DNA from: Bacillus sp. EB01
Lineage (GTDB): Bacteria > Bacillota > Bacilli > Bacillales > Cytobacillaceae
DNA: 60,715 bases
Assembly: GCF_000613125.1 (NCBI RefSeq)
Contig: NZ_HG964497.1
Location: 2,014,405 to 2,075,119 of the forward strand
Reading direction: 5' to 3'
A program made the translations under genes and the position numbers. Of the stretch, positions 1-7,420 are shown piece after piece (positions within the stretch are counted from its first letter, which is position 1; every line of letters starts with the position of its first letter). The notes beneath the pieces were generated by a model that saw only the letters and a list, made by a program, of their open reading frames with translations, was not told the DNA's origin and made no database searches.

Positions 1-118
1 ATTAGCTCATAAAGTTACGTTGGCTGATGGCCGAAGCCATCAAAATATTATTGTTTGTTGACGCTTGTTTGTTTAGTTTTCAAGGAACAAAAATTAAGTT
101 CCGCCGCTTTACAGCGAC
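1..118 (-). other. pre-16S rRNA leader of an rrn operon
   Basis: On the minus strand this segment follows two rrn promoters and holds the conserved Bacillus pre-rRNA box (TTCCTTGAAAACTAAAC, positions about 71-88), normally found just upstream of 16S and 23S rRNA. A short hairpin (GATGGC/GCCATC) lies near position 30. The 16S gene itself would start just left of position 1 and is not in the window. Call rests on the box plus the promoters. Confidence 0.8.
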
Positions 119-124
119 CTTCTT

Positions 125-153
125 AATATAACACACTTCCAAGTTGATGTCAA
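125..153 (-). promoter_or_regulatory. rrn promoter P2
   Basis: Minus strand -35 TTGACA (148-153), 17-base spacer and -10 TATATT (125-130). It is the downstream member of a tandem pair feeding the rRNA operon that leaves the window on the left. Near-consensus sigma-A elements and the position before the pre-16S box support it. Confidence 0.85.
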
Positions 154-199
154 AACTTTTTTTAGTGGAAGTTGCCTCGCTCTCTCAGCAACGTTTTTT

Positions 200-228
200 A
201 GTATACCAAGGCTTACATCTAAAATCAA
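200..228 (-). promoter_or_regulatory. rrn promoter P1
   Basis: Minus strand -35 TTGATT (223-228), 17-base spacer and -10 TATACT (200-205). With P2 it forms the tandem promoter arrangement typical of Bacillus rrn operons. Confidence 0.8.
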
Positions 229-262
229 CAGTTTTTTAATTTTATTTTTTCTACATTGTGCT

Positions 263-487
263 TTAACCTCGCTTAAGCTTCCTCTTCCTCATATACTTCA
301 GGCAATCAATGGGTGGTGCCACTCTTTTGAACAGGGAAAATAAAATTTTATATCGTTCTTCCATCGCTCTTTTTGCTATAGAATCTATTCTCTCATCTTC
401 AAGATCAAATAAGATTTCTTCCATTTCCCTTTTTATAAGGTACTCTATTTCTTTCACTTCTTTCGCATTAATCAACATTCCGATCAT
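263..487 (-). CDS. small conserved-looking hypothetical protein
   Basis: A 74-residue charged protein of unknown function. It starts at ATG after AGAGGTGG, a good Shine-Dalgarno sequence. It is predicted mostly helical: an acidic/amphipathic stretch (residues 8-45, many E, K, R, I, L) and a basic tail ending KRKLKRG. No metal-binding or catalytic motif is visible. It lies between the rrn promoters and pdaB, divergent from pdaB. I recall similar small ORFs at this position in other Bacillus genomes but cannot name a family. Composition and ribosome-binding site suggest a real gene. Confidence 0.65.
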   Translation of the reverse strand: MIGMLINAKEVKEIEYLIKREMEEILFDLEDERIDSIAKRAMEERYKILFSLFKRVAPPIDCLKYMRKRKLKRG

Positions 488-542
488 CCATTTACCACCT
501 CTGCTTTTTAATTTGAAGTTATCATTTCCAAATTATTCTATT

Positions 543-571
543 GTATGTATTTCTTTTGGAAATTCATACTT
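543..571 (+). promoter_or_regulatory. candidate sigma-G (forespore) promoter of pdaB
   Basis: GTATG (543-547), 17-base spacer and CATACTT (565-571) match the forespore sigma-G pattern (-35 gyATR, -10 cATnnTA, last base off). pdaB is sigma-G controlled in B. subtilis, which fits. No good sigma-A promoter is seen here. Confidence 0.5.
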
Positions 572-636
572 GTCTGCCTATAGGCATAGGTATAGGACAG
601 GGAGTTCCTTGGACTAGGAGACGAGGAGGGAAAATA

Positions 637-1389
637 ATGAACATATTTGTTGTGCTTAATGGTAAGCGTTTGAAACAAGTTATTCTTATCATTGTCTCTG
701 CTTTTTTTGCTGCTTGGATCTTATTTATGGATAATTTAGTTCAAGTACCAGTCTTTTCAACAAAGGATGGTCCTAAAGCGGTCTACAAGGGAGAAAAGGA
801 TATTGCCATTACCTTTAATATTGGCTGGGGGGATGAAAAAGCAGCACCGATTCTTGATGTGTTGGAAAAAGAAAATGTAAAGGCGGCTACTTTCTTCCTT
901 TCCGGTTCATGGGCAGAACGGCATCCAGACCTGGTAAACCGGATTGTCAAAAAGGGGTATGAAGTAGGTATCCTTGGTTACTCTTATGAGGATTATACCG
1001 ACCTTGAAGATACTCAAATTCGGAAAGATCTCGCAAAAGCCCAAACTGCCTTTGGCAAGCTAAATATTAAGGAAATAGACCTAATCCGTGCACCAACAGG
1101 CCACTTTGACCAGAGAACCTTGAAAATAGCTGACCGATTCGGTTACACGGTTGTTCATTGGAGTGTTGACTCAAAGGATTGGACCAACCCCGGTGTAAAA
1201 AAGATAATCACGAATGTAAGTAAAGCAGGACCAGGAGATATTATCCTTTTGCATGCCTCTGACTCAGCAAAACAAACTGGAAAAGCTCTTCCGCAAATTA
1301 TTAAAGGGTTAAAGGATAAAGGGCTTAACTTTGTCTCGGTATCAGAGATGATAGCCAACGGAGATGCAAAATCGGAGGACGTTCGGTGA
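637..1389 (+). CDS. pdaB: PdaB, polysaccharide deacetylase family sporulation protein
   Basis: A 250-residue NodB-fold protein needed in B. subtilis to keep the spore cortex intact late in sporulation. The start is the ATG after GAGGAGGGAAAATA; an upstream in-frame extension has no ribosome-binding site. One N-terminal membrane segment (residues 14-31) anchors an extracytoplasmic domain (about 55-240) with ATFFLSGSWAERHP and VVHWSVDSKDWTNPG, both typical of PdaB. Motif 1 reads TFNIGWGD, so residue 61 is Asn where the family has the catalytic Asp (TFDISWGD, from memory), and the motif-3 region reads RAPTG rather than RPPSG. It may therefore be inactive or altered. It converges on kbaA across a shared terminator. 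Confidence 0.9.
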   Translation: MNIFVVLNGKRLKQVILIIVSAFFAAWILFMDNLVQVPVFSTKDGPKAVYKGEKDIAITFNIGWGDEKAAPILDVLEKENVKAATFFLSGSWAERHPDLVNRIVKKGYEVGILGYSYEDYTDLEDTQIRKDLAKAQTAFGKLNIKEIDLIRAPTGHFDQRTLKIADRFGYTVVHWSVDSKDWTNPGVKKIITNVSKAGPGDIILLHASDSAKQTGKALPQIIKGLKDKGLNFVSVSEMIANGDAKSEDVR

Positions 1390-1410
1390 TTGCCAATAAA
1401 CACCAAAAAA

Positions 1411-1439
1411 CCATCCAAGCTACACTTGGATGGCTTTTT
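1411..1439. terminator. bidirectional terminator between pdaB and kbaA
   Basis: A 9-bp stem CCATCCAAG/CTTGGATGG with a 5-base loop. CTTTTTC follows on the plus strand and TTTTTTGG on the minus strand, so it can end both convergent transcripts. Confidence 0.85.
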
Positions 1440-1455
1440 CATTTCCTCTTACAAG

Positions 1456-2133
1456 TTAGTTGCCTTTTTGCTTTTTAGTTTTTAAAGATTGTACAGTTGC
1501 CGCCTTTCTTTCTTGAAGCCTCTTCCGATCTTCCTGAGATTTTTGATTAAGCTTATGAAGGACTAGAAGCTGGTATGCGTTACAGGCAAGCAAAGGAAAC
1601 AACATTAAGAAAAACCAGCTTTTCTCGTTAACTCGAAGAACCGGGACCCATTCAAGAATTGTTGCAACAACAATAAAGAATAAAGCAGGAATAAAGGCTT
1701 CCTTATTCGTTTGTTTCATTTTTAGGAAGGCCACAATTAGTCCTACTGCAAGAATAACTAGGGCAGGCACAACATACCGTAGGATGCTTTCCCCTTCCTT
1801 AGCAAACGCATCGTACCTTAAATAAATAAGGTCAAACAAAACAAATGCTAGCAAGATTACCTGCACAGCATTCCAGAGCTTGGCTGACCTGAAGATTCCA
1901 AGCCCGAAACGATGGACGGTTAAATAGGCAAAAAATCCGGCCTGGCTTAGCAGGCTAAATATCATCCCAACACCGATAAGCCAAAGCATAACTGACAATA
2001 TTTCAAGTATATTAAAATCTGCAAACAGAGGCGCAAACTCATTCCAGCGAACAATAAACCCGACAATAATAGTCACAAGCGCCCCAAGTATCAATGTGTT
2101 GAAAAATAATTTTACCCAATTACGGCTAGTCAC
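1456..2133 (-). CDS. kbaA: KbaA, KinB-signalling pathway activator
   Basis: A 225-residue integral membrane protein with six hydrophobic segments and a basic C-terminal tail rich in K, R and Q. Family KbaA activates the sensor kinase KinB, which feeds the Spo0A phosphorelay that starts sporulation. It matches at the FxxNRFGLGIF-type segment (here VHRFGLGIF) and in its place between gerD and pdaB. Start chosen: GTG at 2133 (TSRNWVKLFF) after GGGGG; an in-frame start 14 codons upstream lacks a Shine-Dalgarno sequence. Monocistronic by position. Confidence 0.85.
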   Translation of the reverse strand: MTSRNWVKLFFNTLILGALVTIIVGFIVRWNEFAPLFADFNILEILSVMLWLIGVGMIFSLLSQAGFFAYLTVHRFGLGIFRSAKLWNAVQVILLAFVLFDLIYLRYDAFAKEGESILRYVVPALVILAVGLIVAFLKMKQTNKEAFIPALFFIVVATILEWVPVLRVNEKSWFFLMLFPLLACNAYQLLVLHKLNQKSQEDRKRLQERKAATVQSLKTKKQKGN

Positions 2134-2207
2134 AGTTTTTCCCCCAATATGTATAATGCATTTCAATTTTACCATAGGCGGACTAAAAAACCATGCTTTC
2201 CTACAAC

Positions 2208-2237
2208 GAATAAATATGAGGATTTTTCTTCATGCTA
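2208..2237 (+). promoter_or_regulatory. candidate sigma-G/sigma-F promoter of gerD
   Basis: GAATA (2208-2212), 18-base spacer and CATGCTA (2231-2237). The -10 fits the forespore consensus CATnnTA exactly. gerD is forespore-expressed under sigma-G in B. subtilis. The strong ribosome-binding site GAAGGGGGG follows 35 bases later. Confidence 0.6.
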
Positions 2238-2272
2238 AAAGTAACTGAATTTGGTGAAGGGGGGCAATCATA

Positions 2273-2857
2273 ATGAAAAAGAAGCTTGTATTGCTTGTAT
2301 CAGGAGCAATCCTGATTTTATCTGCCTGTACAGGTGGAGGAAACCAGGCTCAAAGTAAGCTGGATTACGAAGAAACAAAGAAGATGCTAGTAGATATCCT
2401 TCATACTGAAGAGGGAAAGAAAGCTATTCAGGAAATTGTTACGGACGAAAAAATAAAACAAGAAATGATTATGGACCAGGCTGTTGTAAGTGAGACTATT
2501 CAAAAGACGTTAACATCCAAGGAAGGTACGGACTTTTACAAAAAATCACTTGAGAATCCAAAGATAGCCGCCAGCATGGCAAAGGGTATGAAAACCGAAA
2601 ATGAAAAGCTCCTTAAGGATTTAATGAAAGACCCCGAATACCGGGCGATGATGATTGAAATTTTTAAGGAGCCCGAGATGCAAAAGGAAATGGCTGACGC
2701 CCTTAAAAGCAAAGATTTCAGGCTCCATCTCCAAAGCGTCATTGCCGAGTCAATGCAAAGCCCATTATTTAAAGCTGAAATGCAAAAACTTTTATTACAG
2801 GCAGCAGAAGAAGCAACAAAATCAGAAAAAAACGCAAAAAGCGGCGAGGGTTCTTAA
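2273..2857 (+). CDS. gerD: GerD, spore germination lipoprotein
   Basis: A 194-residue secreted lipoprotein. It has a signal peptide (residues 1-18) ending in the lipobox LSAC, so Cys19 is the expected lipidated residue. The mature part is a highly charged, mostly helical, repeat-like sequence (residues 28-180) with DPEYRAMMIEIFKEPEMQ-type segments typical of GerD. The C-terminal tail is low complexity (E, K, S, G). GerD organises nutrient germinant receptors into the inner-membrane germinosome cluster. It is transcribed alone on the plus strand from a forespore-type promoter. Confidence 0.93.
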   Translation: MKKKLVLLVSGAILILSACTGGGNQAQSKLDYEETKKMLVDILHTEEGKKAIQEIVTDEKIKQEMIMDQAVVSETIQKTLTSKEGTDFYKKSLENPKIAASMAKGMKTENEKLLKDLMKDPEYRAMMIEIFKEPEMQKEMADALKSKDFRLHLQSVIAESMQSPLFKAEMQKLLLQAAEEATKSEKNAKSGEGS

Positions 2858-2873
2858 AGAGGCACCTAACCAA

Positions 2874-2907
2874 AAGCCTCTTCCAAGGCGGAAGAGGCTT
2901 TTTTTTG
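2874..2907 (+). terminator. gerD terminator
   Basis: An 11-bp perfect stem AAGCCTCTTCC/GGAAGAGGCTT (2874-2884/2890-2900), 5-base loop, followed by a run of seven T. It directly follows the gerD stop codon. Confidence 0.93.
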
Positions 2908-3122
2908 TACGTCTAGCTCCAGCGCCTATCCCCTAGCAAACTTCAGGTCCCCTCCATACGATAAGTCATGCACGAATGCGCTATCGCTCTTCGTGATTCC
3001 TTTATCTCAGTCGAAGCCCCTCCAGTTTGTACGGCGATGACCACTAAGGGAAGCTCCTGAGAATAATCATCGCAGGGACAGGCGGTTTTTGCCTGTCACG
3101 AAGGCGCTTGCGCTTTTGTTTT
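2908..3122 (+). repeat. degenerate dispersed repeat, copy 1
   Basis: Noncoding DNA between gerD and salA. It begins GTCTAGCTCCAGCGCC, has GGTCCCCT and GATAAGTCA in the middle and ends GGCGCTTGCGCTTTT. The same landmarks in the same order occur at 40585-40706. The ends carry an inverted repeat (AGCGCCT/AGGCGCT). I recall elements with such ends dispersed in many Bacillus-type genomes. The two copies are diverged, and the middle of this one is longer. Confidence 0.6.
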
Positions 3123-3123
3123 A

Positions 3124-4182
3124 TTATTTTGTTTCTAGAAGATTGATTACCTTATCTGCAATCTTTAAATACGCCTCACCAATTGGGTGATCTTCCTGGT
3201 AAACCGAAGGTGCAAAATCCTCTTCATTCCAGTCAGGCTGTCCGAGTGGAAGCTGCCCAATTACTTCTGTGTTCAGTGCCTCGGCAAGTCTTTCACCGCC
3301 TCCGCGTCCAAAAATATATTCCTTTTCGTTAGTTAATTTGCTTTCAAAATAAGCCATGTTCTCAATAACTCCAAGAATTTCATGATCCGTTTTTAATGCC
3401 ATTGCGCCCGCACGTGCCGCAACGAAGGCAGCTGTCGGATGCGGAGTTGTTACGATGATTTCTTTGCAAGAAGGAAGCATGGAATGGACATCAAGCGCAA
3501 CGTCCCCTGTTCCTGGCGGCAAGTCCAGCAATAAATAATCCAGGTCTCCCCAGCTTACCTCATCAAAAAAACTGTTCAGCATTTTCCCTAACATTGGACC
3601 GCGCCATATGATTGGCGAGTTGTCCTCCACAAAGAATCCCATCGAAATGACTTTAACACCGAACCGCTCAACAGGAAGAATTTTTTCGTTTTTTACTGCA
3701 GGCCGCTCTGAAATACCCATCATATCAGGCACGCTAAATCCATAAATATCCGCATCTACAAGCCCAACTTTCTTGCCGAGTCTGGCAAGGGACACAGCAA
3801 GATTAACCGAAACAGTCGATTTGCCTACTCCGCCCTTTCCGCTTGCAATTGCAATAAAGGTCGTTTTGCTTCCAGGCGCCAGTAGATTTTGCCCGCTTTG
3901 AGCCTGCTCTGGACGGTGTGCAGCTAGCACCTCATCCGAAAGCTGACCGAATCTGATCCCTACCGAAGCTGCTCCCGCCCCTTTTAAAGCGTTAACAATT
4001 TGCGACTGAAGCTGCAACTGTTCGGCCGTCCCGGTTTTGGCAATTGATATCTTTACACTGACATGGCCCTTTTCTTCTTTTACTTTTATTTCATCAATTG
4101 CATTTAATTCACCGAGCGATTTATGTAAAAATGGCTCTTTTAATTCGCTAACTATTTCCCTTACGCTAACCTCAGTGATCAT
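3124..4182 (-). CDS. salA: SalA, Mrp/ApbC-type P-loop ATPase
   Basis: A 352-residue Mrp/NBP35-family protein. Residues 1-90 are a DUF59-type domain. The P-loop is GKGGVGKST, with the deviant Walker A pattern of MinD/Mrp proteins, followed by DADIYGFSVPDMMG and the Walker B-like LLLDLPPGTGD. In B. subtilis SalA is a regulator that represses scoC and so raises exoprotease production; other Mrp proteins are Fe-S cluster carriers. A CxxC pair near the C-terminus, needed by cluster carriers, is not evident, which favours the SalA role. The start is the ATG after GGCAGGTG; the in-frame GTG four codons earlier overlaps that site. Confidence 0.9.
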   Translation of the reverse strand: MITEVSVREIVSELKEPFLHKSLGELNAIDEIKVKEEKGHVSVKISIAKTGTAEQLQLQSQIVNALKGAGAASVGIRFGQLSDEVLAAHRPEQAQSGQNLLAPGSKTTFIAIASGKGGVGKSTVSVNLAVSLARLGKKVGLVDADIYGFSVPDMMGISERPAVKNEKILPVERFGVKVISMGFFVEDNSPIIWRGPMLGKMLNSFFDEVSWGDLDYLLLDLPPGTGDVALDVHSMLPSCKEIIVTTPHPTAAFVAARAGAMALKTDHEILGVIENMAYFESKLTNEKEYIFGRGGGERLAEALNTEVIGQLPLGQPDWNEEDFAPSVYQEDHPIGEAYLKIADKVINLLETK

Positions 4183-4234
4183 TAAAAAAAGCACCTGCCT
4201 TGTTAGGATTGGATAAACTACATTCGGTTTCTAT

Positions 4235-4243
4235 ATTATATCA
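4235..4243 (-). promoter_or_regulatory. salA promoter, extended -10
   Basis: Minus strand TGATATAAT, an extended -10 with consensus TATAAT (4235-4240). The -35 is poor: the nearest TTAACA would need a 20-base spacer. It lies about 55 bases upstream of the salA start. The remaining salA-cwlD gap (about 4244-4465) shows no gene or clear element. Confidence 0.5.
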
Positions 4244-4465
4244 TATCAAACTGTCCGGGCTGTTAACTACGACACACCCTCACAGAGTTCCACTATTATT
4301 TTGATTAAACTTCACAATGAAAAGCTTCTTTAAATTGTCCTTAAAGAGAAATGCGCATTTTTCCTGTCATGAGGCGCCTCAATCAACTTCTTTAAAAACA
4401 ATAAAATCCTAACCTAGCCACGTTATAAAGAACTGTCGACAGTAGCAATAACTTCTACAAAAATA

Positions 4466-4490
4466 AATTAGGGAGACGATTGTCTCCCAG
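4466..4490 (-). terminator. ybaK-cwlD terminator
   Basis: Stem GGGAGAC/GTCTCCC (4471-4477/4482-4488) with a 4-base loop, followed on the minus strand by TAATTTATTTTTG. It lies just after the cwlD stop. Confidence 0.75.
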
Positions 4491-4497
4491 TTTACTG

Positions 4498-5205
4498 TTA
4501 TTTTGTATAATAACGGATAATCCCTTTGTAAATGGAGGCTGCTACCATCTCTTGATAAGAATCGCGTTCCAGGTTCATTTTTTCTGTTGGATTGGAGAGA
4601 AAGCCAGCCTCAACAAGCACTCCCGGTTTTTCAGAATGTTTGAGGATGAATAGGTCATTTAGTGGTTTGGCTTTTCTTGTAGTATTTTCAAGGTTAACTC
4701 TAAGTTCCTTCTGAATTAGCTTCGCTGCTTTTGCATTTTCTTTCAGTTTTGAATTATAGAATGTCTGTGCGCCACTCCATCTTGAGGATGGAATTGCATT
4801 TAAATGAATGCTAATAACCAGGTCGGCATCAGAGTTATTGATAATTTTTATTCTTTCTTTTAGGTCTGCTGCTTTTCTGCGGCTATAGCCTTTCATATCA
4901 GTCGGTGCGAGATCCCGATCTGTTTCACGTGTCATTAGGACAATTGCCCCTTGTTGCTGCAGGAAATCACGAAGCTTTAGAGATATGCTAAGGGCGATAT
5001 CCTTTTCCTGCATCGGTCGGTCTCCCGCACCGCCATCAACACCACCATGGCCCGGGTCAATGAGGATCACCTTCCCTGATAAAGGCATACTCCAGGTTGT
5101 CCATGTTTTATTTTCATTAAAATCAAACTGGATTATAAAAAACAGCACGACCAGCCCGACCGCAAAGGCAGTCCGTTTCAGTCTTCGTTTCCACACTCCG
5201 TCCAT
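4498..5205 (-). CDS. cwlD: CwlD, N-acetylmuramoyl-L-alanine amidase
   Basis: A 235-residue Amidase_3 protein with an N-terminal membrane/signal segment (residues 10-26). The zinc-amidase motifs are present: IDPGHGGVDGG with the first His (near residue 53), the Glu of MQEKDIAL, SIHLNA with the second His, and GVLVEAGFLSN with the catalytic Glu. CwlD removes peptide side chains so that muramic-delta-lactam can form in spore cortex, acting with PdaA. It lies about 70 bases downstream of ybaK, probably in one operon. Confidence 0.95.
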   Translation of the reverse strand: MDGVWKRRLKRTAFAVGLVVLFFIIQFDFNENKTWTTWSMPLSGKVILIDPGHGGVDGGAGDRPMQEKDIALSISLKLRDFLQQQGAIVLMTRETDRDLAPTDMKGYSRRKAADLKERIKIINNSDADLVISIHLNAIPSSRWSGAQTFYNSKLKENAKAAKLIQKELRVNLENTTRKAKPLNDLFILKHSEKPGVLVEAGFLSNPTEKMNLERDSYQEMVAASIYKGIIRYYTK

Positions 5206-5273
5206 CCCCCTGCCTGTCCTTTTCTATATCACTATATGGGCAGGTCAGGGCATTTAGAACAGAAATGAGACGA

Positions 5274-5717
5274 CTAGTGGAGGCGAAGCTTATAACGGCG
5301 GCGGCCTTTTTCATATCCTGCCATCCACCACGATCGTACATATTGCTCACACTGGAAGTAAAGAGCCTCAGAGTAGAATCCTTCCTCACCAGCACCCCAA
5401 TATAACAGGAAATTATAAAGAGTATCAATTAAGTGAGTTTCCTCCGGTTCACATCGTTTAAGTGTCGATTCAATCGCTTCACCACTATGGGCGAATTTTG
5501 ATAAATTTGCCCCCAGCAAATACGACTCCAGTGCTACATCATAACAAGCCTCTAGAATTCCGGGGTTCTTGAATAGTCCGGCAGTGAGCCTGGTCGAGCC
5601 GAAATATTCCTGAACTTTTCTTTTCAATTCCTCTATATTCACTTCACGTAAGACAGAACGTTCATATTTCATCTGTTTTTGACGTCTTTTTTCAGTAAAG
5701 GTTGTAATCACATTCAA
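5274..5717 (-). CDS. ybaK: YbaK-like protein of unknown function (DUF2521)
   Basis: A 147-residue soluble protein of the DUF2521 type found upstream of cwlD in Bacillus. It has a basic N-terminus (TEKRRQKQMKYER), then helical sequence with aromatic-rich segments (TLYNFLLYWGAGEEGFYSE and VRSWWMAGYEKGRRRYKLRL). No catalytic motif is recognised. The start is inferred as TTG at 5717, spaced correctly from AGAGGTG; a GTG three codons upstream overlaps that site. Its position suggests a sporulation link, but this is inference. Confidence 0.8.
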   Translation of the reverse strand: MNVITTFTEKRRQKQMKYERSVLREVNIEELKRKVQEYFGSTRLTAGLFKNPGILEACYDVALESYLLGANLSKFAHSGEAIESTLKRCEPEETHLIDTLYNFLLYWGAGEEGFYSEALYFQCEQYVRSWWMAGYEKGRRRYKLRLH

Positions 5718-5795
5718 TACATTCACCTCTTAATCCTAGTCTTTATCAGGGTTAAAAAGAGAATACAGCCTCTAGCAGTGATTCGTTTTCCAGAT

Positions 5796-5826
5796 TTGCA
5801 ACCAATTAGCAATTATCTGGTATACT
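5796..5826 (+). promoter_or_regulatory. promoter of the MFS transporter gene
   Basis: TTGCAA (5796-5801), 19-base spacer and an extended -10 TGG-TATACT (-10 at 5821-5826). It precedes the plus-strand transporter start by about 85 bases. Confidence 0.5.
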
Positions 5827-5911
5827 ATCTGAATAAAAAGAAAATTAACAGGCGGAGCCCATAGTTATAACCGTTATATTTCGCCCATTTAAACAGAAAA
5901 GAAGGGTTTGT

Positions 5912-7174
5912 ATGAAAAGAAAGGTCCATTACGCTTGGGTTATTTTAAGCGTTTCATTTTTTGGAGTACTTGCGAGCCAGGGTGTTCGTTTTTCCTTTGG
6001 TGCTTTCATGGAATCATGGGAAACGTATTTTTCGGCAACACGGGGAACGATTTCTGCCGTGTCGTTTTTAAGCTTTCTTGTTTTTGCCCTTGCCCAGCCT
6101 CTTGCCGGTAAAATGATTGATCAATACGGGGTCAGGTTCGTGTTTGTCATTAGTACTGCAATCGTGGGCATCGGTACACTTCTGACCTTTTTTGCAACAT
6201 CCGTCTGGCAGCTGTTCATCTTGTACGGGATTATCTCTTCAGCGGGTTTTGGCGGAGCATCCGGTGTCACCGCAACGGTGGCGGTCACTAAATGGTTCAC
6301 AGCAAAGCGCGGCCTGGCACTTGGTCTGGTAGAAGCCGGCTTTGGTGCAGGCCAGATGGTCATCGTTACAAGTTCGATATTCCTAATTGAAATTTACGGC
6401 TGGCAAAATACTGTCCTCATACTTGGATTGTTCCTACTGATTGTTGTCTGCCCGGTCCTGGCCTTGCTGCTAAAATCCGATCCTGCGGAAGCGGGGTACG
6501 AGCCCCTGGGCGGTGCTGCTCCGCCGGAAGAAACGTCCATTTCCTCTTCGGGTGTTAAAGGGAACGATTCCCTTCCAGGCCGGAAATTCTGGTTTTTGCT
6601 GATTCCATTCTTTGTTTGTGGAGTAACGACAACCGGTTTGATGGATACCCATCTAATCCCGTTTGCCCAGTACTGCGGGTTCTCTCCGGTTGTCACCAGT
6701 ACCGCAGTCAGCCTGCTGGCAGGATTCAATATCCTGGGCACTCTCCTGGCCGGAGTTCTCGCCGATAAAATTGACAACCGGAAAATCCTTGCCTTCCTAT
6801 ATTTTACGAGAGCATTAACCGTCCTCTTCCTGTTTGTGTTCTCTAGCCAGGTAAGCCTGATGGTAATCTTTGTTGAAAATCCTACCCTGCTGCTGATTTT
6901 TTCAGTTTCATTCGGGCTCGTTGATTTCGCGACTGTCCCTCCTACAGTTAAACTGATGTCCGAGTACTTTAAAGGACAATCTCTAGGGCTTTTAACCGGC
7001 TGGCTGTTCATGAGCCACCAATTCGGTTCTGCACTTGGTTCCTTCATCCCGGGTCTCCTGTTCGACCAATCCGGCAGTTACAGCCTGTCATTCTTATTCG
7101 CTGTCGTCCTGCTGATTGGGGCAGGGGTTTTAAGTGCCCTCCTGCCAAAAACCAAAATTCAGGCCAACAGATAA
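5912..7174 (+). CDS. MFS transporter, monocarboxylate/OFA-like
   Basis: A 420-residue membrane protein with about 12 hydrophobic segments split into two halves by a polar loop (near residues 190-225). Start ATG after GAAGGG. The N-terminus (HYAWVILSVSFFGVLASQGVRFSFGAF) and segments such as GASGVTATVAVTKWF resemble the monocarboxylate porter and oxalate:formate antiporter (OFA) branch of the Major Facilitator Superfamily. The substrate cannot be told. It sits alone on the plus strand, with its own promoter and terminator, between rpsI and ybaK, where B. subtilis carries ybaJ. It looks like an accessory insertion; its codon usage is slightly richer in C and G than its neighbours. Confidence 0.85.
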   Translation: MKRKVHYAWVILSVSFFGVLASQGVRFSFGAFMESWETYFSATRGTISAVSFLSFLVFALAQPLAGKMIDQYGVRFVFVISTAIVGIGTLLTFFATSVWQLFILYGIISSAGFGGASGVTATVAVTKWFTAKRGLALGLVEAGFGAGQMVIVTSSIFLIEIYGWQNTVLILGLFLLIVVCPVLALLLKSDPAEAGYEPLGGAAPPEETSISSSGVKGNDSLPGRKFWFLLIPFFVCGVTTTGLMDTHLIPFAQYCGFSPVVTSTAVSLLAGFNILGTLLAGVLADKIDNRKILAFLYFTRALTVLFLFVFSSQVSLMVIFVENPTLLLIFSVSFGLVDFATVPPTVKLMSEYFKGQSLGLLTGWLFMSHQFGSALGSFIPGLLFDQSGSYSLSFLFAVVLLIGAGVLSALLPKTKIQANR

Positions 7175-7181
7175 TTTTTGT

Positions 7182-7208
7182 CCAGCCTTGGCAACAGGGC
7201 TGGTTTTT
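7182..7208 (+). terminator. MFS gene terminator
   Basis: Stem CCAGCC/GGCTGG (7182-7187/7198-7203) followed by TTTTTATG on the plus strand, just after the transporter stop. Confidence 0.8.
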
Positions 7209-7212
7209 ATGC

Positions 7213-7254
7213 AAAAAAATCAAGGCCCCAGCCAATCGGCTAGAGACCTTGATT
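7213..7254 (-). terminator. second terminator downstream of rpsI
   Basis: Stem AATCAAGG/CCTTGATT (7218-7225/7247-7254) with inner GCC pairing, followed by a T run on the minus strand (A run 7213-7219). No minus-strand gene lies between it and the rpsI terminator, so it probably backs that up and shields the MFS gene from antisense read-through. Confidence 0.65.
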
Positions 7255-7375
7255 AAAAAAAGTATAGGCATCTGGGCATTCCTTGATGGCATTCTTAATT
7301 AATCCGGATCATTAATAGCCTGTGAAACAATTGCTGTGATGAACAAAAAAGTGGAGTGACAGTACTTTGCACACA

Positions 7376-7411
7376 AAAAGACCCCCAACCAAATTGGTTG
7401 AGAGTCTTTGA
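7376..7411 (-). terminator. rplM-rpsI terminator
   Basis: A hairpin with CAACCAA/TTGGTTG core and outer AAAGAC/GTCTTT pairing, ending in a T run on the minus strand. It directly follows the rpsI stop. Confidence 0.88.
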
Positions 7412-7420
7412 TAAGCAAAA

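Noticed and set aside
4244-4465. Possible small gene or RNA in the salA-cwlD gap
   Set aside because: No open frame with a ribosome-binding site and no convincing stem other than the cwlD terminator.
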